A stretch of 64,000 nt of DNA from Paludibacter sp. UBA6032 (GCA_002427885.1 DIZI01000041.1:83134-147133); one strand, 5' to 3'. Counted from the first letter of the stretch, positions 53,875-62,831 are shown. Made by a program: numbers and translations. Notes: generated by a model from the letters alone, not told the origin.

Positions 53875-53901
53875 TAGGACAGGTCACGACCTGTCCCTAC
53901 G
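53875..53901. repeat. REP-like palindrome, right copy
   Basis: Reverse complement of the 53322-53348 element over all 27 bases; 12 bases after the RAYT stop and 24 bases before the AmpG-like gene. Confidence 0.85.
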
Positions 53902-53925
53902 AAATTGTCCCAACAATAATAAACG

Positions 53926-55797
53926 ATGAAAAATAACTCTGCAAAAAAAACTTCCCCCTGGTCATGGATACCAACTTTATATTTTGCACAGGGAATTCCA
54001 TATGTTGTAATTGCAACAACATTTGCATTAATAATGTACAAACGGTTGGGATTATCAAATACTGATGCTGCTTTATATACAAGTTGGCTTTATTTACCCT
54101 GGGTAATAAAACCATTATGGAGTCCATTTGTCGATTTATTAAAGACCAAACGCTGGTGGATTGTAACCACTCAGTTCCTTATTGGAATGGGGTTTGCCAC
54201 TGTAGCTTTTTTTATACCAACAACATTTTTCCTTCAGTCAACTTTGGCTGTACTTTGGCTAATCGCGTTCAGTTCGGCCACACATGATATTGCCGCGGAT
54301 GGCTTCTATATGCTGGCACTGGACAGTTCGCAACAGTCTTTTTTTGTTGGTATAAGAAGTACATTTTATCGTATTGCCTCAATCACCGGTCAGGGATTAT
54401 TAGTTATTATTGCAGGAAGTCTTGAAACTTACACCGGTCTTGAGCCTTTGCAATTCACGGCAGAATCGTCAAACATAAAACAAACGGAAGTGATGTTCCA
54501 ACCTCAAAATGACAATGTCCCCGCGACTAAAAATATGACTTTTGTTGCTTTCCCGTCCAATCTGGTGTTGAATACCAACAATATTACTACCGATTCGCTG
54601 AATAAAATCAAAACTTTCGCTTCAAAACAAAACCAACTTCACAATTTTATTGCCATTGAAAAAACAGCAGAAGAAAAAAAGAAAGACCATGACTCGTGGT
54701 GGACACGTAGAGTATCAGAACCGTTGGGAAATTTTATCAAAACAAATTTTGGGGAGAAAAAGGATGCCATCGCCGGTAGCGATGGAAAAGTGGGAAATGC
54801 AGGATTGGTAGCTGTTCAATTAACGAAACAGCCCGAACCGGGAAAAAATGTGGTACTGAACTCAAGTTTTGCCAAAGGTGATAAAAGTATTTCGCTGTTG
54901 GCCGGAGAGCGGATCGTATTTACGTCCAAAAACTGGAACAAGCCGGCTTATCTGGTTGTACAACTGGATTATAAATTAAAAGATCAGGTAAAGAGTGAAT
55001 TTAAAGGTATCTCGGGAAATATCCGGTTGGCATGGAGTATTACGTTCTTTATTCTTGCCGGATTCTTTACATTAATCTTTATTTATCACCGATTTGTTTT
55101 ACCCCGTCCGGTTTCCGATCATCCCACGGTGACGAATTCGGCCGTGGATATATTTCGTGAATTTGGCCATACTTTTGCTTCCTTTTTTCAAAAACCGGGC
55201 GTTGGACTGGCCATTACCTTTATGTTGCTGTACCGGCTTGGTGAAGCCATGCTGGTGAAAATGTCATCGCCCTTCCTGCTCGATCCACGCGAAATAGGCG
55301 GACTTGGGCTCACGACCGGGCAAGTAGGTTTGGTTTATGGAACCGTTGGCGTAATTTCACTTACCCTGGGTGGGATTGTCGGAGGATTTGCAGCTTCACG
55401 TAATGGATTAAAATACTGGATCTGGCCCATGGCACTTTGCATCACCTTTCCACATTTGGCTTATTTATATCTCTCATGGTTCACTCCCGAGAGTTTGATA
55501 CTCATAAATATTGCCGTGGCCGTTGAACAATTCGGGTATGGATTCGGATTCACGGCTTATATGCTTTACATGATTTATTTCTCCGATGGCGAACACAAAA
55601 CGGCCCATTACGCCATCTGTACAGGATTCATGGCGCTGGGCATGATGCTTCCGGGCATGATTGCCGGTTGGTTGCAGGAATTACTGGGCTACAATCATTT
55701 CTTTATCTGGGTAATGATTTGTGCCATCCCCACATTGGCCATTATTCCGTTTTTGAAGATTGACCGGGAATTTGGTATTAAAAGAAGTAAGGAGTAA
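53926..55797 (+). CDS. AmpG-like MFS transporter with a large periplasmic insert
   Basis: A 623-residue inner-membrane transporter, longer than the 410-490 residues usual for AmpG. Helices 1-5 fall at about residues 12-165 (LYFAQGIPYVVIATTFAL, ATHDIAADGF). A hydrophilic part of about 200 residues then sits in the loop between helices 5 and 6, which is periplasmic by MFS topology; its end, ERIVFTSKNWNKPAYLVVQL, resembles Calx-beta-like strands. Helices 6 onward continue from about residue 370. AmpG imports anhydromuropeptides. The neighbouring SpoIID and MurK/MurQ genes support a muropeptide or amino-sugar cargo. The insert could hold substrate or a partner; its job is unknown. Confidence 0.83.
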   Translation: MKNNSAKKTSPWSWIPTLYFAQGIPYVVIATTFALIMYKRLGLSNTDAALYTSWLYLPWVIKPLWSPFVDLLKTKRWWIVTTQFLIGMGFATVAFFIPTTFFLQSTLAVLWLIAFSSATHDIAADGFYMLALDSSQQSFFVGIRSTFYRIASITGQGLLVIIAGSLETYTGLEPLQFTAESSNIKQTEVMFQPQNDNVPATKNMTFVAFPSNLVLNTNNITTDSLNKIKTFASKQNQLHNFIAIEKTAEEKKKDHDSWWTRRVSEPLGNFIKTNFGEKKDAIAGSDGKVGNAGLVAVQLTKQPEPGKNVVLNSSFAKGDKSISLLAGERIVFTSKNWNKPAYLVVQLDYKLKDQVKSEFKGISGNIRLAWSITFFILAGFFTLIFIYHRFVLPRPVSDHPTVTNSAVDIFREFGHTFASFFQKPGVGLAITFMLLYRLGEAMLVKMSSPFLLDPREIGGLGLTTGQVGLVYGTVGVISLTLGGIVGGFAASRNGLKYWIWPMALCITFPHLAYLYLSWFTPESLILINIAVAVEQFGYGFGFTAYMLYMIYFSDGEHKTAHYAICTGFMALGMMLPGMIAGWLQELLGYNHFFIWVMICAIPTLAIIPFLKIDREFGIKRSKE

Positions 55798-55810
55798 GAG
55801 GCAAGAAGTA
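55783..55810. repeat. GGAGTAAGAGGCAAGAAGTAAG dispersed repeat
   Basis: Runs from the last codons of the AmpG-like gene into the spacer, and supplies that gene's TAA. The family also occurs at 12172-12268. Confidence 0.6.
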
Positions 55811-55850
55811 AGGGATATACCCGGATTTAACTGATAATTATAAATAGCAA

Positions 55851-55881
55851 TTTGATTAATTAGCAATTTTGCTTACTTTTG
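55851..55881 (+). promoter_or_regulatory. tyrA promoter
   Basis: TTTG at 55851-55854, a 19-base spacer and TACTTTTG at 55874-55881, a full consensus match, 22 bases before the start codon. Confidence 0.8.
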
Positions 55882-55902
55882 CAATCAAATTCAATTAAAA
55901 CA

Positions 55903-56676
55903 ATGAAAATCCTTGTTCTTGGTGCCGGAAAAATGGGCACATTCCTGACCGATGTCATGTGCATTCAGCACGAAGTAGCATTGTTCGATACCGATCCTAA
56001 ACGTCTGCGCTTTGTTTTCAACACCTTGCGCATGACCGATTATGAAGAGGTTCGTGAATTTGAACCTGAATTGGTTATCAACTGCGTTACCTTGAAATTT
56101 ACGATTGATGCTTTCGAAAAAGTATTGCCATATTTGCCCAAAAATTGTATTATTTCGGATATTGCTTCGGTAAAAACAGGTTTACAGGAATATTATAAAA
56201 AAAGCGGTATGCGCTTTGTTTCCACTCACCCTATGTTCGGACCAACTTTTGCCACGCTCGATAACCTGAGTACACAAAGCGCCATTATTATATCCGAATC
56301 GGATCATATGGGCAAGGCATTTTTCAAGGATTTGTACGGTTCGTTGAAACTCAAAATATTTGAATATAGCTTTGATGAACATGATGAAACGATAGCTTAT
56401 TCGTTGTCCATTCCGTTTGCTTCAACCCTTGTTTTTGCTTCGGTCATGATACCGCAGGAAGCACCCGGAACGACTTTTAAACGTCATATGGATATTGCTA
56501 AGGGCCTTTTGAGTGAGGACGATTATTTACTGACTGAGATTCTTTTCAACCCTCACACCCACAATCAGGTGGAAAAAATACGTGCCGAACTGAAAACATT
56601 GATGGAAATTATTGATGAAAGAGATTCGGATCGTATGGAAGCATTTTTGAAAAAAGTGAGGAAAAACATAGAATAA
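55903..56676 (+). CDS. tyrA: Prephenate dehydrogenase
   Basis: Oxidative decarboxylation of prephenate to 4-hydroxyphenylpyruvate in tyrosine synthesis. 257 residues from MKILVLGAGKMGTFL; an in-frame TTG eight codons earlier overlaps the -7 box and was rejected. The N-terminal Rossmann motif GAGKMG is followed by ISDIASVKTGL and STHPMFGPTFATL, the conserved HPM-FGP block. It stands alone, without chorismate mutase or an ACT domain, as is frequent in Bacteroidales TyrA. It has its own strong promoter. NAD versus NADP preference is not evident. Confidence 0.9.
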   Translation: MKILVLGAGKMGTFLTDVMCIQHEVALFDTDPKRLRFVFNTLRMTDYEEVREFEPELVINCVTLKFTIDAFEKVLPYLPKNCIISDIASVKTGLQEYYKKSGMRFVSTHPMFGPTFATLDNLSTQSAIIISESDHMGKAFFKDLYGSLKLKIFEYSFDEHDETIAYSLSIPFASTLVFASVMIPQEAPGTTFKRHMDIAKGLLSEDDYLLTEILFNPHTHNQVEKIRAELKTLMEIIDERDSDRMEAFLKKVRKNIE

Positions 56677-56679
56677 TTC

Positions 56680-56762
56680 ATAATGCATAATTCATAATGT
56701 ATAATTTGTAAAGACTATTCAGAAAAATTAGTGTAATTCGTATTAATTCGTAAAATTCGTAT
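56680..56762. repeat. TTCATAAT and ATTCGTA short repeats in the tyrA spacer
   Basis: CATAATGCATAATTCATAAT tandem units run into TAGTGTAATTCGTATTAATT followed by further ATTCGTA units. Both types are common spacer repeats in Bacteroidota. Confidence 0.6.
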
Positions 56763-56764
56763 TT

Positions 56765-56941
56765 ATGGAAACAAAAGAACAAGTATTGGAAGCCATGAAA
56801 AAAGCCGGTGTTCCGGTAAATGCAGGAAAACTGGTAGAACTGACAGGCCTCGACCGCAAAGAAGTGGACAAAGCCATGAAACAATTAAAAGCCGAGGAAG
56901 CTATTGTATCGCCTAAGGTTTGCTTCTGGCAACCAAAATAA
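56765..56941 (+). CDS. Small winged-helix-like protein (58 aa)
   Basis: A 58-residue protein read directly from the sequence: [20 protein letters not shown] at the start, then [20 protein letters not shown], ending FWQPK. The pattern is a short winged-helix fold with a recognition helix around [13 protein letters not shown], and matches small Bacteroidales proteins annotated as transcriptional regulators. A strong terminator starts 20 bases after its stop. It probably belongs to the tyrA transcript, 88 bases away. DNA binding is inferred. Confidence 0.85.
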   Translation: METKEQVLEAMKKAGVPVNAGKLVELTGLDRKEVDKAMKQLKAEEAIVSPKVCFWQPK

Positions 56942-56960
56942 AGAAACCATTTTCAAGAAA

Positions 56961-57003
56961 AAAACGACAGTCGGTCTGCAAATTGCAGGCCGACTGTCGT
57001 TTT
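56961..57003 (+). terminator. Strong terminator after the 58-residue protein gene
   Basis: A 20-bp stem with a single G-U wobble (AAAACGACAGTCGGTCTGCA and its near complement) and an AAT loop; the right arm ends in TTTT. Confidence 0.93.
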
Positions 57004-57048
57004 AAATTGCCCTTTTTGTCGATGGAAAAAGACCTTCTGTCGAAACTA

Positions 57049-57080
57049 TTTGTAACCCGATTTCATCTGAATTACTTTTG
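57049..57080 (+). promoter_or_regulatory. Promoter of the TolC-MacA-MacB operon
   Basis: TTTG at 57049-57052, a 20-base spacer and TACTTTTG at 57073-57080, a full match to the consensus, 26 bases before the start. Confidence 0.8.
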
Positions 57081-57106
57081 ACACCGAATCAAACCAGTAC
57101 ATCCAA

Positions 57107-58423
57107 ATGAAACGACTAACTATTCTAACAAGCTTATTGCTGATACTTGCAATAGGTATTTCGGCTCAGGAAAAACCCAAACAATGGGATTTGACAGCGT
57201 GCATTAATTATGCATTGAAGAACAATATCCAGATTCAGAAAACGAAGATTACACTGGATCAAAGTTCAGTTACAACCAAACAAGCCAAATCGCAACTTTT
57301 TCCAAGTCTTTCAGCATCCATTAATCAAAATTTCTCGAACTCTCCTTTCCCGGTAAGCGGAAAAGCAGATAATGCCTACTCCGGAAATTATGGAATCAGC
57401 AGCTCCCTTATGTTGTTTGACGGAGGAAAAACAATTAAAAACATTCAGCAACAAAAACTGCTGGAAGAAATCGGGAAATACAATGTTCACTATGCTCAGA
57501 AAAATATTCAATTTTCAATTTTGCAGTCTTATCTGCAAATCTTGTATGCTGTAGAATCAGTCAATATAGATAGTACCACCCTTGAAGTTTCAAAATTTCA
57601 ATTGGAACGTGGCAACGATTTATTGAAAGCCGGAAGCATTTCAAGAGTGGATTTAGCTCAACTTGAATCCCAATTCAGTTCTGATAAATATCTTTTAGTT
57701 GTAGCTAAAAATAATCTTGAAACTCAAAAATTGAATTTAAAACAATTGCTCGAACTGACCGTAAATGATGAATTAAACATTACAGTCCCCCGTTTGAACG
57801 AAGATGACATTTTGAAACCATTGCCCCTTTTACAACATATTTACGAGACATCTTTAAGTGTGATGCCTCAGATGAAAAGCAGCAAATTAAATGTTCAGGT
57901 TGCCGGACTGGAAACCGAAAAAGCGAAGGCAGGATATTTACCAAAAGTCAACCTGAATGCCAGCGTAGGCACCAATCACTCGACCATTTCAAATCTCGGT
58001 TTCAGTCAACAATTGCAGGATGGTTTTAGCGACGGAATCGGCCTCTCGGTCAGTATCCCCATTTTCACAAACCGAAGCACTAAATCAAGTATAGAGATCG
58101 ATAAACTGTCGGAGAAAACATCTCAATTAAACTTACTGGATGCCGAAAAGAGTTTGCTGACAGAAATTGAATCATCATATCAGGATGCCTTATCGGCACA
58201 AAGTCAATACGTGGCTGCTACCGAAAAAGTAAAAGCCCTGCAAATCAGCTACGACTTAATCAATCAACAATTCAATCTCGGCTTGAAAAACACATTGGAT
58301 TTATTGACAGAAAAAAACAATCTGATGGCTGCCAAACAAAGCATGATTCAAGCCAAGTACTTAAGTATAATGAGCATACAAATGTTGAATTTATATCAGG
58401 ATTTACCTTTGGAAATAAAATAA
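57107..58423 (+). CDS. TolC-family outer-membrane efflux protein
   Basis: A 438-residue outer-membrane factor with a signal peptide ending AIGISAQ. Two OEP halves with long amphipathic helices follow; WDLTACINYALKNNIQIQKT is the usual family start and SLMLFDGGK a conserved strand. It is the first gene of a four-gene operon with a MacA-like adaptor, a MacB-type ATPase and a permease, so it is the exit channel. It is only distantly similar to the TolC at 20240, so the two systems are separate. Confidence 0.9.
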   Translation: MKRLTILTSLLLILAIGISAQEKPKQWDLTACINYALKNNIQIQKTKITLDQSSVTTKQAKSQLFPSLSASINQNFSNSPFPVSGKADNAYSGNYGISSSLMLFDGGKTIKNIQQQKLLEEIGKYNVHYAQKNIQFSILQSYLQILYAVESVNIDSTTLEVSKFQLERGNDLLKAGSISRVDLAQLESQFSSDKYLLVVAKNNLETQKLNLKQLLELTVNDELNITVPRLNEDDILKPLPLLQHIYETSLSVMPQMKSSKLNVQVAGLETEKAKAGYLPKVNLNASVGTNHSTISNLGFSQQLQDGFSDGIGLSVSIPIFTNRSTKSSIEIDKLSEKTSQLNLLDAEKSLLTEIESSYQDALSAQSQYVAATEKVKALQISYDLINQQFNLGLKNTLDLLTEKNNLMAAKQSMIQAKYLSIMSIQMLNLYQDLPLEIK

Positions 58424-58433
58424 AACAAAGCAT

Positions 58434-59654
58434 ATGAAAAAGAAAAATATCATTATCATCTCAGTAGTGAGCCTGGTTGTAGTGGCCACAGCGATTCACC
58501 TTATTCTCAAAAAGACTCCCAAGGATGCAATCCGGTTGGAAACAACGAATATGTCATTAAATAAAATCACTACAACGGTTACAGCGACAGGTACTATCGA
58601 TCCGATCATTGAAATTGCAGTGGGTACTCAGGTTTCAGGGATTATATCGAAAATTTATGTAGACTACAATTCGGTTGTAAAGAAAGGACAGATTTTAGCC
58701 GAACTGGATAAAACCAATCTGCAGTCGGATTACAATTCGCAACTTTTAAATTTAAATTCCAGCAAAACTCAATATGAGTTTCAGAAAAAGAATTTTGATC
58801 GTTCAAAAGACCTTCACGACAAGAAACTGATTAGCGACATTGATTTTGAAACGGCAAAATACAATTACGATTTAGCCGAATCGACCTACAAACTGAATCA
58901 ATCCAATTTAAGAAAAGCTCAAACCAATCTGAATTATGCAACCATTCATTCACCTATCGATGGTGTGGTTCTGTCGCGTGCGGTTGAAGAAGGTCAAACG
59001 GTGGCCGCATCGTTTAGTACACCGACTTTATTCGACATTGCTCAGGATTTAACAAAAATGCAGGTAATAGCTAATGTAGATGAAGCGGATATAGGCGGCA
59101 TTAAAAATGGTCAACGTGTTTCATTTTCAGTGGATGCTTTTCCTAACGACTCGTTCACCGGAACTGTAACTCAGGTACGATTAAAATCAACGGTTACGTC
59201 GAATGTGGTTACTTATCAGGTTGTTGTAAATACTCCTAATAAAGATCTGAAACTCAAACCCGGCCTGACTGCAACTATTACGATTTATACGGTTGAAAAA
59301 AATGATGTTAAGGCATTGCCAAACAAAGCATTTAACTTTAAACCGGATATGGAGACATTGGAAAAGAGCGGATATGTCATTGATAAGAATCTGAAAATCG
59401 AAAAGAATTTGAAAGAAAATGAACGGATGCTTTGGGTACTTTCCGGCAAAACCCTTCGAAATATAAATGTTGAAGTTGGTGATGCCGATAATTCAAATAC
59501 TGAAATAGTTTCAGGATTAACAACGAATGATTCGATTATTCTTGACCAGAAATCACTGGCTGATAAAACAGCTGTCGCCAGTAATACCACTGAAAAAAGC
59601 CCTTTCATGCCAAATTTCAAGCGAGGAAGCCGACAAGGCGAAACGAAAAAATAA
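58434..59654 (+). CDS. macA: MacA-like periplasmic adaptor
   Basis: A 406-residue membrane-fusion protein. An N-terminal helix (IIIISVVSLVVVATAIHLIL) anchors it in the inner membrane. The lipoyl half EIAVGTQVSGIISKIYVDYN is followed by a helical hairpin at about residues 95-165, the second lipoyl half ATIHSPIDGVVLSRAVEEGQ, a beta barrel, and a membrane-proximal domain. It ends in a basic tail (KRGSRQGETKK). It starts 10 bases after the tolC-like gene and lies seven bases before the ATPase gene. Confidence 0.9.
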   Translation: MKKKNIIIISVVSLVVVATAIHLILKKTPKDAIRLETTNMSLNKITTTVTATGTIDPIIEIAVGTQVSGIISKIYVDYNSVVKKGQILAELDKTNLQSDYNSQLLNLNSSKTQYEFQKKNFDRSKDLHDKKLISDIDFETAKYNYDLAESTYKLNQSNLRKAQTNLNYATIHSPIDGVVLSRAVEEGQTVAASFSTPTLFDIAQDLTKMQVIANVDEADIGGIKNGQRVSFSVDAFPNDSFTGTVTQVRLKSTVTSNVVTYQVVVNTPNKDLKLKPGLTATITIYTVEKNDVKALPNKAFNFKPDMETLEKSGYVIDKNLKIEKNLKENERMLWVLSGKTLRNINVEVGDADNSNTEIVSGLTTNDSIILDQKSLADKTAVASNTTEKSPFMPNFKRGSRQGETKK

Positions 59655-59661
59655 AAACATC

Positions 59662-60405
59662 ATGAACAAGTCCATAATACGATTAGAAAATATTAAACGG
59701 GATTTTATTGTTGGAGAGGAAACTGTACATGCCTTGCGTGGTGTTTCATTCTCAATTGACGAAGGAGAATTTGTAAGCATCATGGGTTCGAGCGGTTCCG
59801 GGAAAACCACCATGCTAAATCTTTTGGGTTGTTTAGATACTCCAACTGAAGGAGATTACTTCCTGGATAATGTAGCAGTAAGTACCATGAATAAAAATCA
59901 ACGATCGACCATACGGAATAAGAAAATAGGGTTTGTATTTCAATCATACAATCTGTTGCCAAAAACTACCGCCGAAGAAAACGTGGAGTTACCGTTAATG
60001 TATAATCCTTCGTATACGGGCAAAGAACGGCGTGAAAAAGCAATCAAAGCGCTCAATGATGTTGGACTCAGTGATCGGTTGAATCACAAATCAAATCAGA
60101 TGTCCGGCGGTCAAATGCAACGTGTAGCCATCGCCCGCGCATTGGTAAACGATCCGGTTTTGATTTTAGCCGACGAAGCTACCGGTAATCTGGACACACG
60201 AACAGCTTACGAAATAATGGTTTTATTTCAGGAATTACATAAAAAAGGGCGAACAATCGTATTTGTAACTCATAATCCTGAATTGGCAGCCTTCACTAGC
60301 AGGAACATAGTACTTCGCGATGGGAAAGTGATTAAAGATGCGCCAAATGAACGAATCGAATCTGCAAAAAAAATGCTGGATGCTCTGCCTAAACAGGAAG
60401 ATTAA
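59662..60405 (+). CDS. MacB-type ABC ATPase
   Basis: A 247-residue ATPase of the LolD/MacB group, from MNKSIIRLENIKRDFIVGEE. This start was chosen over upstream frames that overlap macA. Walker A is MGSSGSGKTTMLNLLG, the Q-loop lies in VFQSYNLLP, the signature is MSGGQMQRVAIARAL, Walker B is LILADEATGNLD and the switch is VTHNPELA. It pairs with the FtsX-fold permease encoded after it; in Escherichia coli MacB the two parts are one chain. Substrates of such systems include peptides, antibiotics and toxins. Confidence 0.92.
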   Translation: MNKSIIRLENIKRDFIVGEETVHALRGVSFSIDEGEFVSIMGSSGSGKTTMLNLLGCLDTPTEGDYFLDNVAVSTMNKNQRSTIRNKKIGFVFQSYNLLPKTTAEENVELPLMYNPSYTGKERREKAIKALNDVGLSDRLNHKSNQMSGGQMQRVAIARALVNDPVLILADEATGNLDTRTAYEIMVLFQELHKKGRTIVFVTHNPELAAFTSRNIVLRDGKVIKDAPNERIESAKKMLDALPKQED

Positions 60406-60469
60406 ATTTTTCTAAACAAACTTTCCCAAAATTCAAACTTTGGAAGGGTTAAACTAAAAATCGAAAACA

Positions 60470-61690
60470 ATGAATATAGGGAATTTAATAAAAGTATCAC
60501 TCCGTGCACTCAACAACAACAAAATGAGAGCTTTCCTGACCATGTTGGGAATTATAATCGGAGTGGCTTCAGTCATCACTATGCTGGCCATAGGACAAGG
60601 ATCGAAAAAAAGTATTCAATCCCAAATTTCGGAAATGGGTTCAAACATGATTATGATCCAACCCGGAACCGGTAATATGGGCGGTGTACGGTTAAGCGGA
60701 GAAAGTCAGCAAACTTTGAAACTGGAAGATTATTACGCGCTTAGAGATAAAACAAATTACATTTCGGCATGCTCTCCCACTGTGAATAGCAGCGGTCAGT
60801 ATATTTTTGGTTCCAACAATTATCCCTGTTCTATAAGTGGTGTAAATTCTGACTATCTGGACATTCGGAAACTCAGTATCGATGAAGGAACAGTATTTAG
60901 CAAACAACAAATTGAAGTGGCAGCAAAAGTTTGTATTGTCGGTCAAACGGTTATTAAAAACCTCTTCACAAATGGAGAAGACCCCTTGGGAAAAGTCATA
61001 CGGTTTAATAAAATCCCTTTTACCATTATCGGAACATTAAACGAAAAAGGTTTTAACAGTATGGGGATGGACCAGGACAATATTGTACTGGCACCTTATA
61101 CCACCATTCAAAAACGGATCCTGGCAATCACCTATATTCAGGGGATTTATGCATCAGCCACTACGGAAGCCGATACCAACAAGGCAATTGATGAAGCAGA
61201 AACTTTATTACGGGCAAACCATAAACTTAAAGCAAGCGATGCAGATGATTTTAATATCCGGTCGCAGGAAGAAATAAGTAAAATGCTCACTTCAACCACA
61301 GACATACTGACCATTTTACTGGCATGTATTGCAAGTATTTCATTACTGGTCGGCGGAATTGGCATTATGAATATAATGTACGTATCGGTAACAGAGCGTA
61401 CACGGGAAATCGGGTTGCGCATGTCCATTGGGGCTAAAGGAAGAGATATTCTGTCACAATTTCTTATCGAAGCTATTTTGATCAGTTTCACGGGTGGAAT
61501 TATTGGCGTTTTATTTGGATTAGGTGCATCATTGTTAATCCAGTTTGCCTTCTCCTGGCCTGTTTCCATCCAGCTTTATGCGGTCCTGTTATCTTTTGTG
61601 GTCTGTACCATTACCGGTGTGTTTTTTGGTTGGTATCCTGCTAAAAAGGCATCTCAGTTAGATCCGATTGATGCATTGAGATATGAATAA
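60470..61690 (+). CDS. MacB-type ABC permease (FtsX fold)
   Basis: A 406-residue inner-membrane protein. The N-terminal helix (RAFLTMLGIIIGVASVITML) is followed by a MacB periplasmic core domain at about residues 45-255 and three C-terminal helices with VTERTREIGLRMSIGAKGRD and YPAKKASQLDPIDALRYE, diagnostic of MacB/FtsX permeases. It follows the ATPase gene after 64 bases and closes the tripartite efflux set. The adjacent LytS/LytTR pair may control it, but has its own promoter. Confidence 0.92.
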   Translation: MNIGNLIKVSLRALNNNKMRAFLTMLGIIIGVASVITMLAIGQGSKKSIQSQISEMGSNMIMIQPGTGNMGGVRLSGESQQTLKLEDYYALRDKTNYISACSPTVNSSGQYIFGSNNYPCSISGVNSDYLDIRKLSIDEGTVFSKQQIEVAAKVCIVGQTVIKNLFTNGEDPLGKVIRFNKIPFTIIGTLNEKGFNSMGMDQDNIVLAPYTTIQKRILAITYIQGIYASATTEADTNKAIDEAETLLRANHKLKASDADDFNIRSQEEISKMLTSTTDILTILLACIASISLLVGGIGIMNIMYVSVTERTREIGLRMSIGAKGRDILSQFLIEAILISFTGGIIGVLFGLGASLLIQFAFSWPVSIQLYAVLLSFVVCTITGVFFGWYPAKKASQLDPIDALRYE

Positions 61691-61740
61691 TGTCAAAAGA
61701 ATGAATTCATAACGTTGACACTTAAATCTAAATAATTTTC

Positions 61741-61748
61741 TATCTTTG
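61741..61748 (+). promoter_or_regulatory. -7 element of the LytS/LytTR gene pair
   Basis: TATCTTTG is a perfect TAnnTTTG box 18 bases before the start. The upstream TTG at 61715 is 22-23 bases away, so the -33 box is weak. Confidence 0.55.
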
Positions 61749-61766
61749 TCAAATACATAAAACAAA

Positions 61767-62831
61767 ATGAACCGAACTCAAAATAGAAATTTACTTCAAT
61801 TCCTTATTCATTTTACAGCATGGGGATTGGTCTTTGGTTTACCATTTCTTATTTTTCTTAAATACAATGATACCGACATTGTGGATAAAATCATTCACAG
61901 TGCGGTGATTGTACTATCCCTTCTTACGGTTTTTTATTTCAACTATTTTGTACTGATAGAACGTTTTCTGTTTCGTCGGAAAACATGGAAATTTTTAGTA
62001 TATAATACATTACTCATTTTAGTCGTCGGCATCTGTGTGCACTACTGGCAGGAAACTCATATACCCGTCATTCAACATGGTCCAAAATTTCAAACCGATC
62101 TGATTCCAAGGACTATTTCCTTTCTGCTTCGGGATATTTTTTCACTGATATTGACAACAGGATTGAGTATAGCCGTCAAAATGACCGGGAAATGGTATAA
62201 AACAGAAGCAGAAAGACAGGAAGGAGAAAAAAAACGGACAGAAGCCGAACTCACCAACCTGAGGCAACAACTCAATCCGCATTTTCTGTTTAATACCATG
62301 AATAATATTTATGCGTTAATCGAACTGAGTCCGGAAAAAGCCCAGAAATCTATGCTGGAACTCAGCAAGCTCCTGCGCTACGTTTTGTATGATAACAGCG
62401 AAAATATGGTACCGCTGGAACGTGAACTGAACTTCATTCAAAATTATGTAGAATTGATGCGAATCCGGCTCAACCCGGATGTGGATATGAAGATAGATAT
62501 AGATATAACTGATACAAGTAAAACGGTTGCACCACTTCTGTTTATAACACTTATCGAAAATGCATTTAAACATGGAATAAGTCCCTCGTTGCCTTCGTTT
62601 ATTCATATAGATATTCATCAAAACAAAGACGAACAGCTTAATTGTACAATTAAAAACAGTTTCTTTCCAAAAAACGAATCCGATCAAAGCGGTTCCGGTA
62701 TCGGGTTGGAAAATTTACGTCGAAGACTGGAAATTCTTTATCCACACAAACATATATTGCGTACGGAAAAAGAAGGTGATACATTTACATCAGAACTAAT
62801 CATACCACTCAATAATCTCAATGAACTATGA
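61767..62831 (+). CDS. LytS/YehU-type sensor histidine kinase
   Basis: A 354-residue membrane kinase. Four helices fill about residues 8-140 with very short loops, so it probably senses something in the membrane. A short coiled coil leads to the His_kinase domain: QLNPHFLFNTMNNIY (phosphorylated H172 expected), the N box LLFITLIENAFKHGI and the G box GSGIGLENLRRRL. Its TGA overlaps the ATG of the LytTR response regulator by four bases, so the pair is co-translated. It may control the MacAB-TolC operon just upstream. Confidence 0.92.
   Translation: MNRTQNRNLLQFLIHFTAWGLVFGLPFLIFLKYNDTDIVDKIIHSAVIVLSLLTVFYFNYFVLIERFLFRRKTWKFLVYNTLLILVVGICVHYWQETHIPVIQHGPKFQTDLIPRTISFLLRDIFSLILTTGLSIAVKMTGKWYKTEAERQEGEKKRTEAELTNLRQQLNPHFLFNTMNNIYALIELSPEKAQKSMLELSKLLRYVLYDNSENMVPLERELNFIQNYVELMRIRLNPDVDMKIDIDITDTSKTVAPLLFITLIENAFKHGISPSLPSFIHIDIHQNKDEQLNCTIKNSFFPKNESDQSGSGIGLENLRRRLEILYPHKHILRTEKEGDTFTSELIIPLNNLNEL

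Noticed and set aside
53281..53925. Conventional insertion sequence
   Set aside because: The transposase is of the Y1 HUH REP-associated type and the flanking elements are hairpin REP units rather than DDE-type terminal repeats; no target duplication seen.
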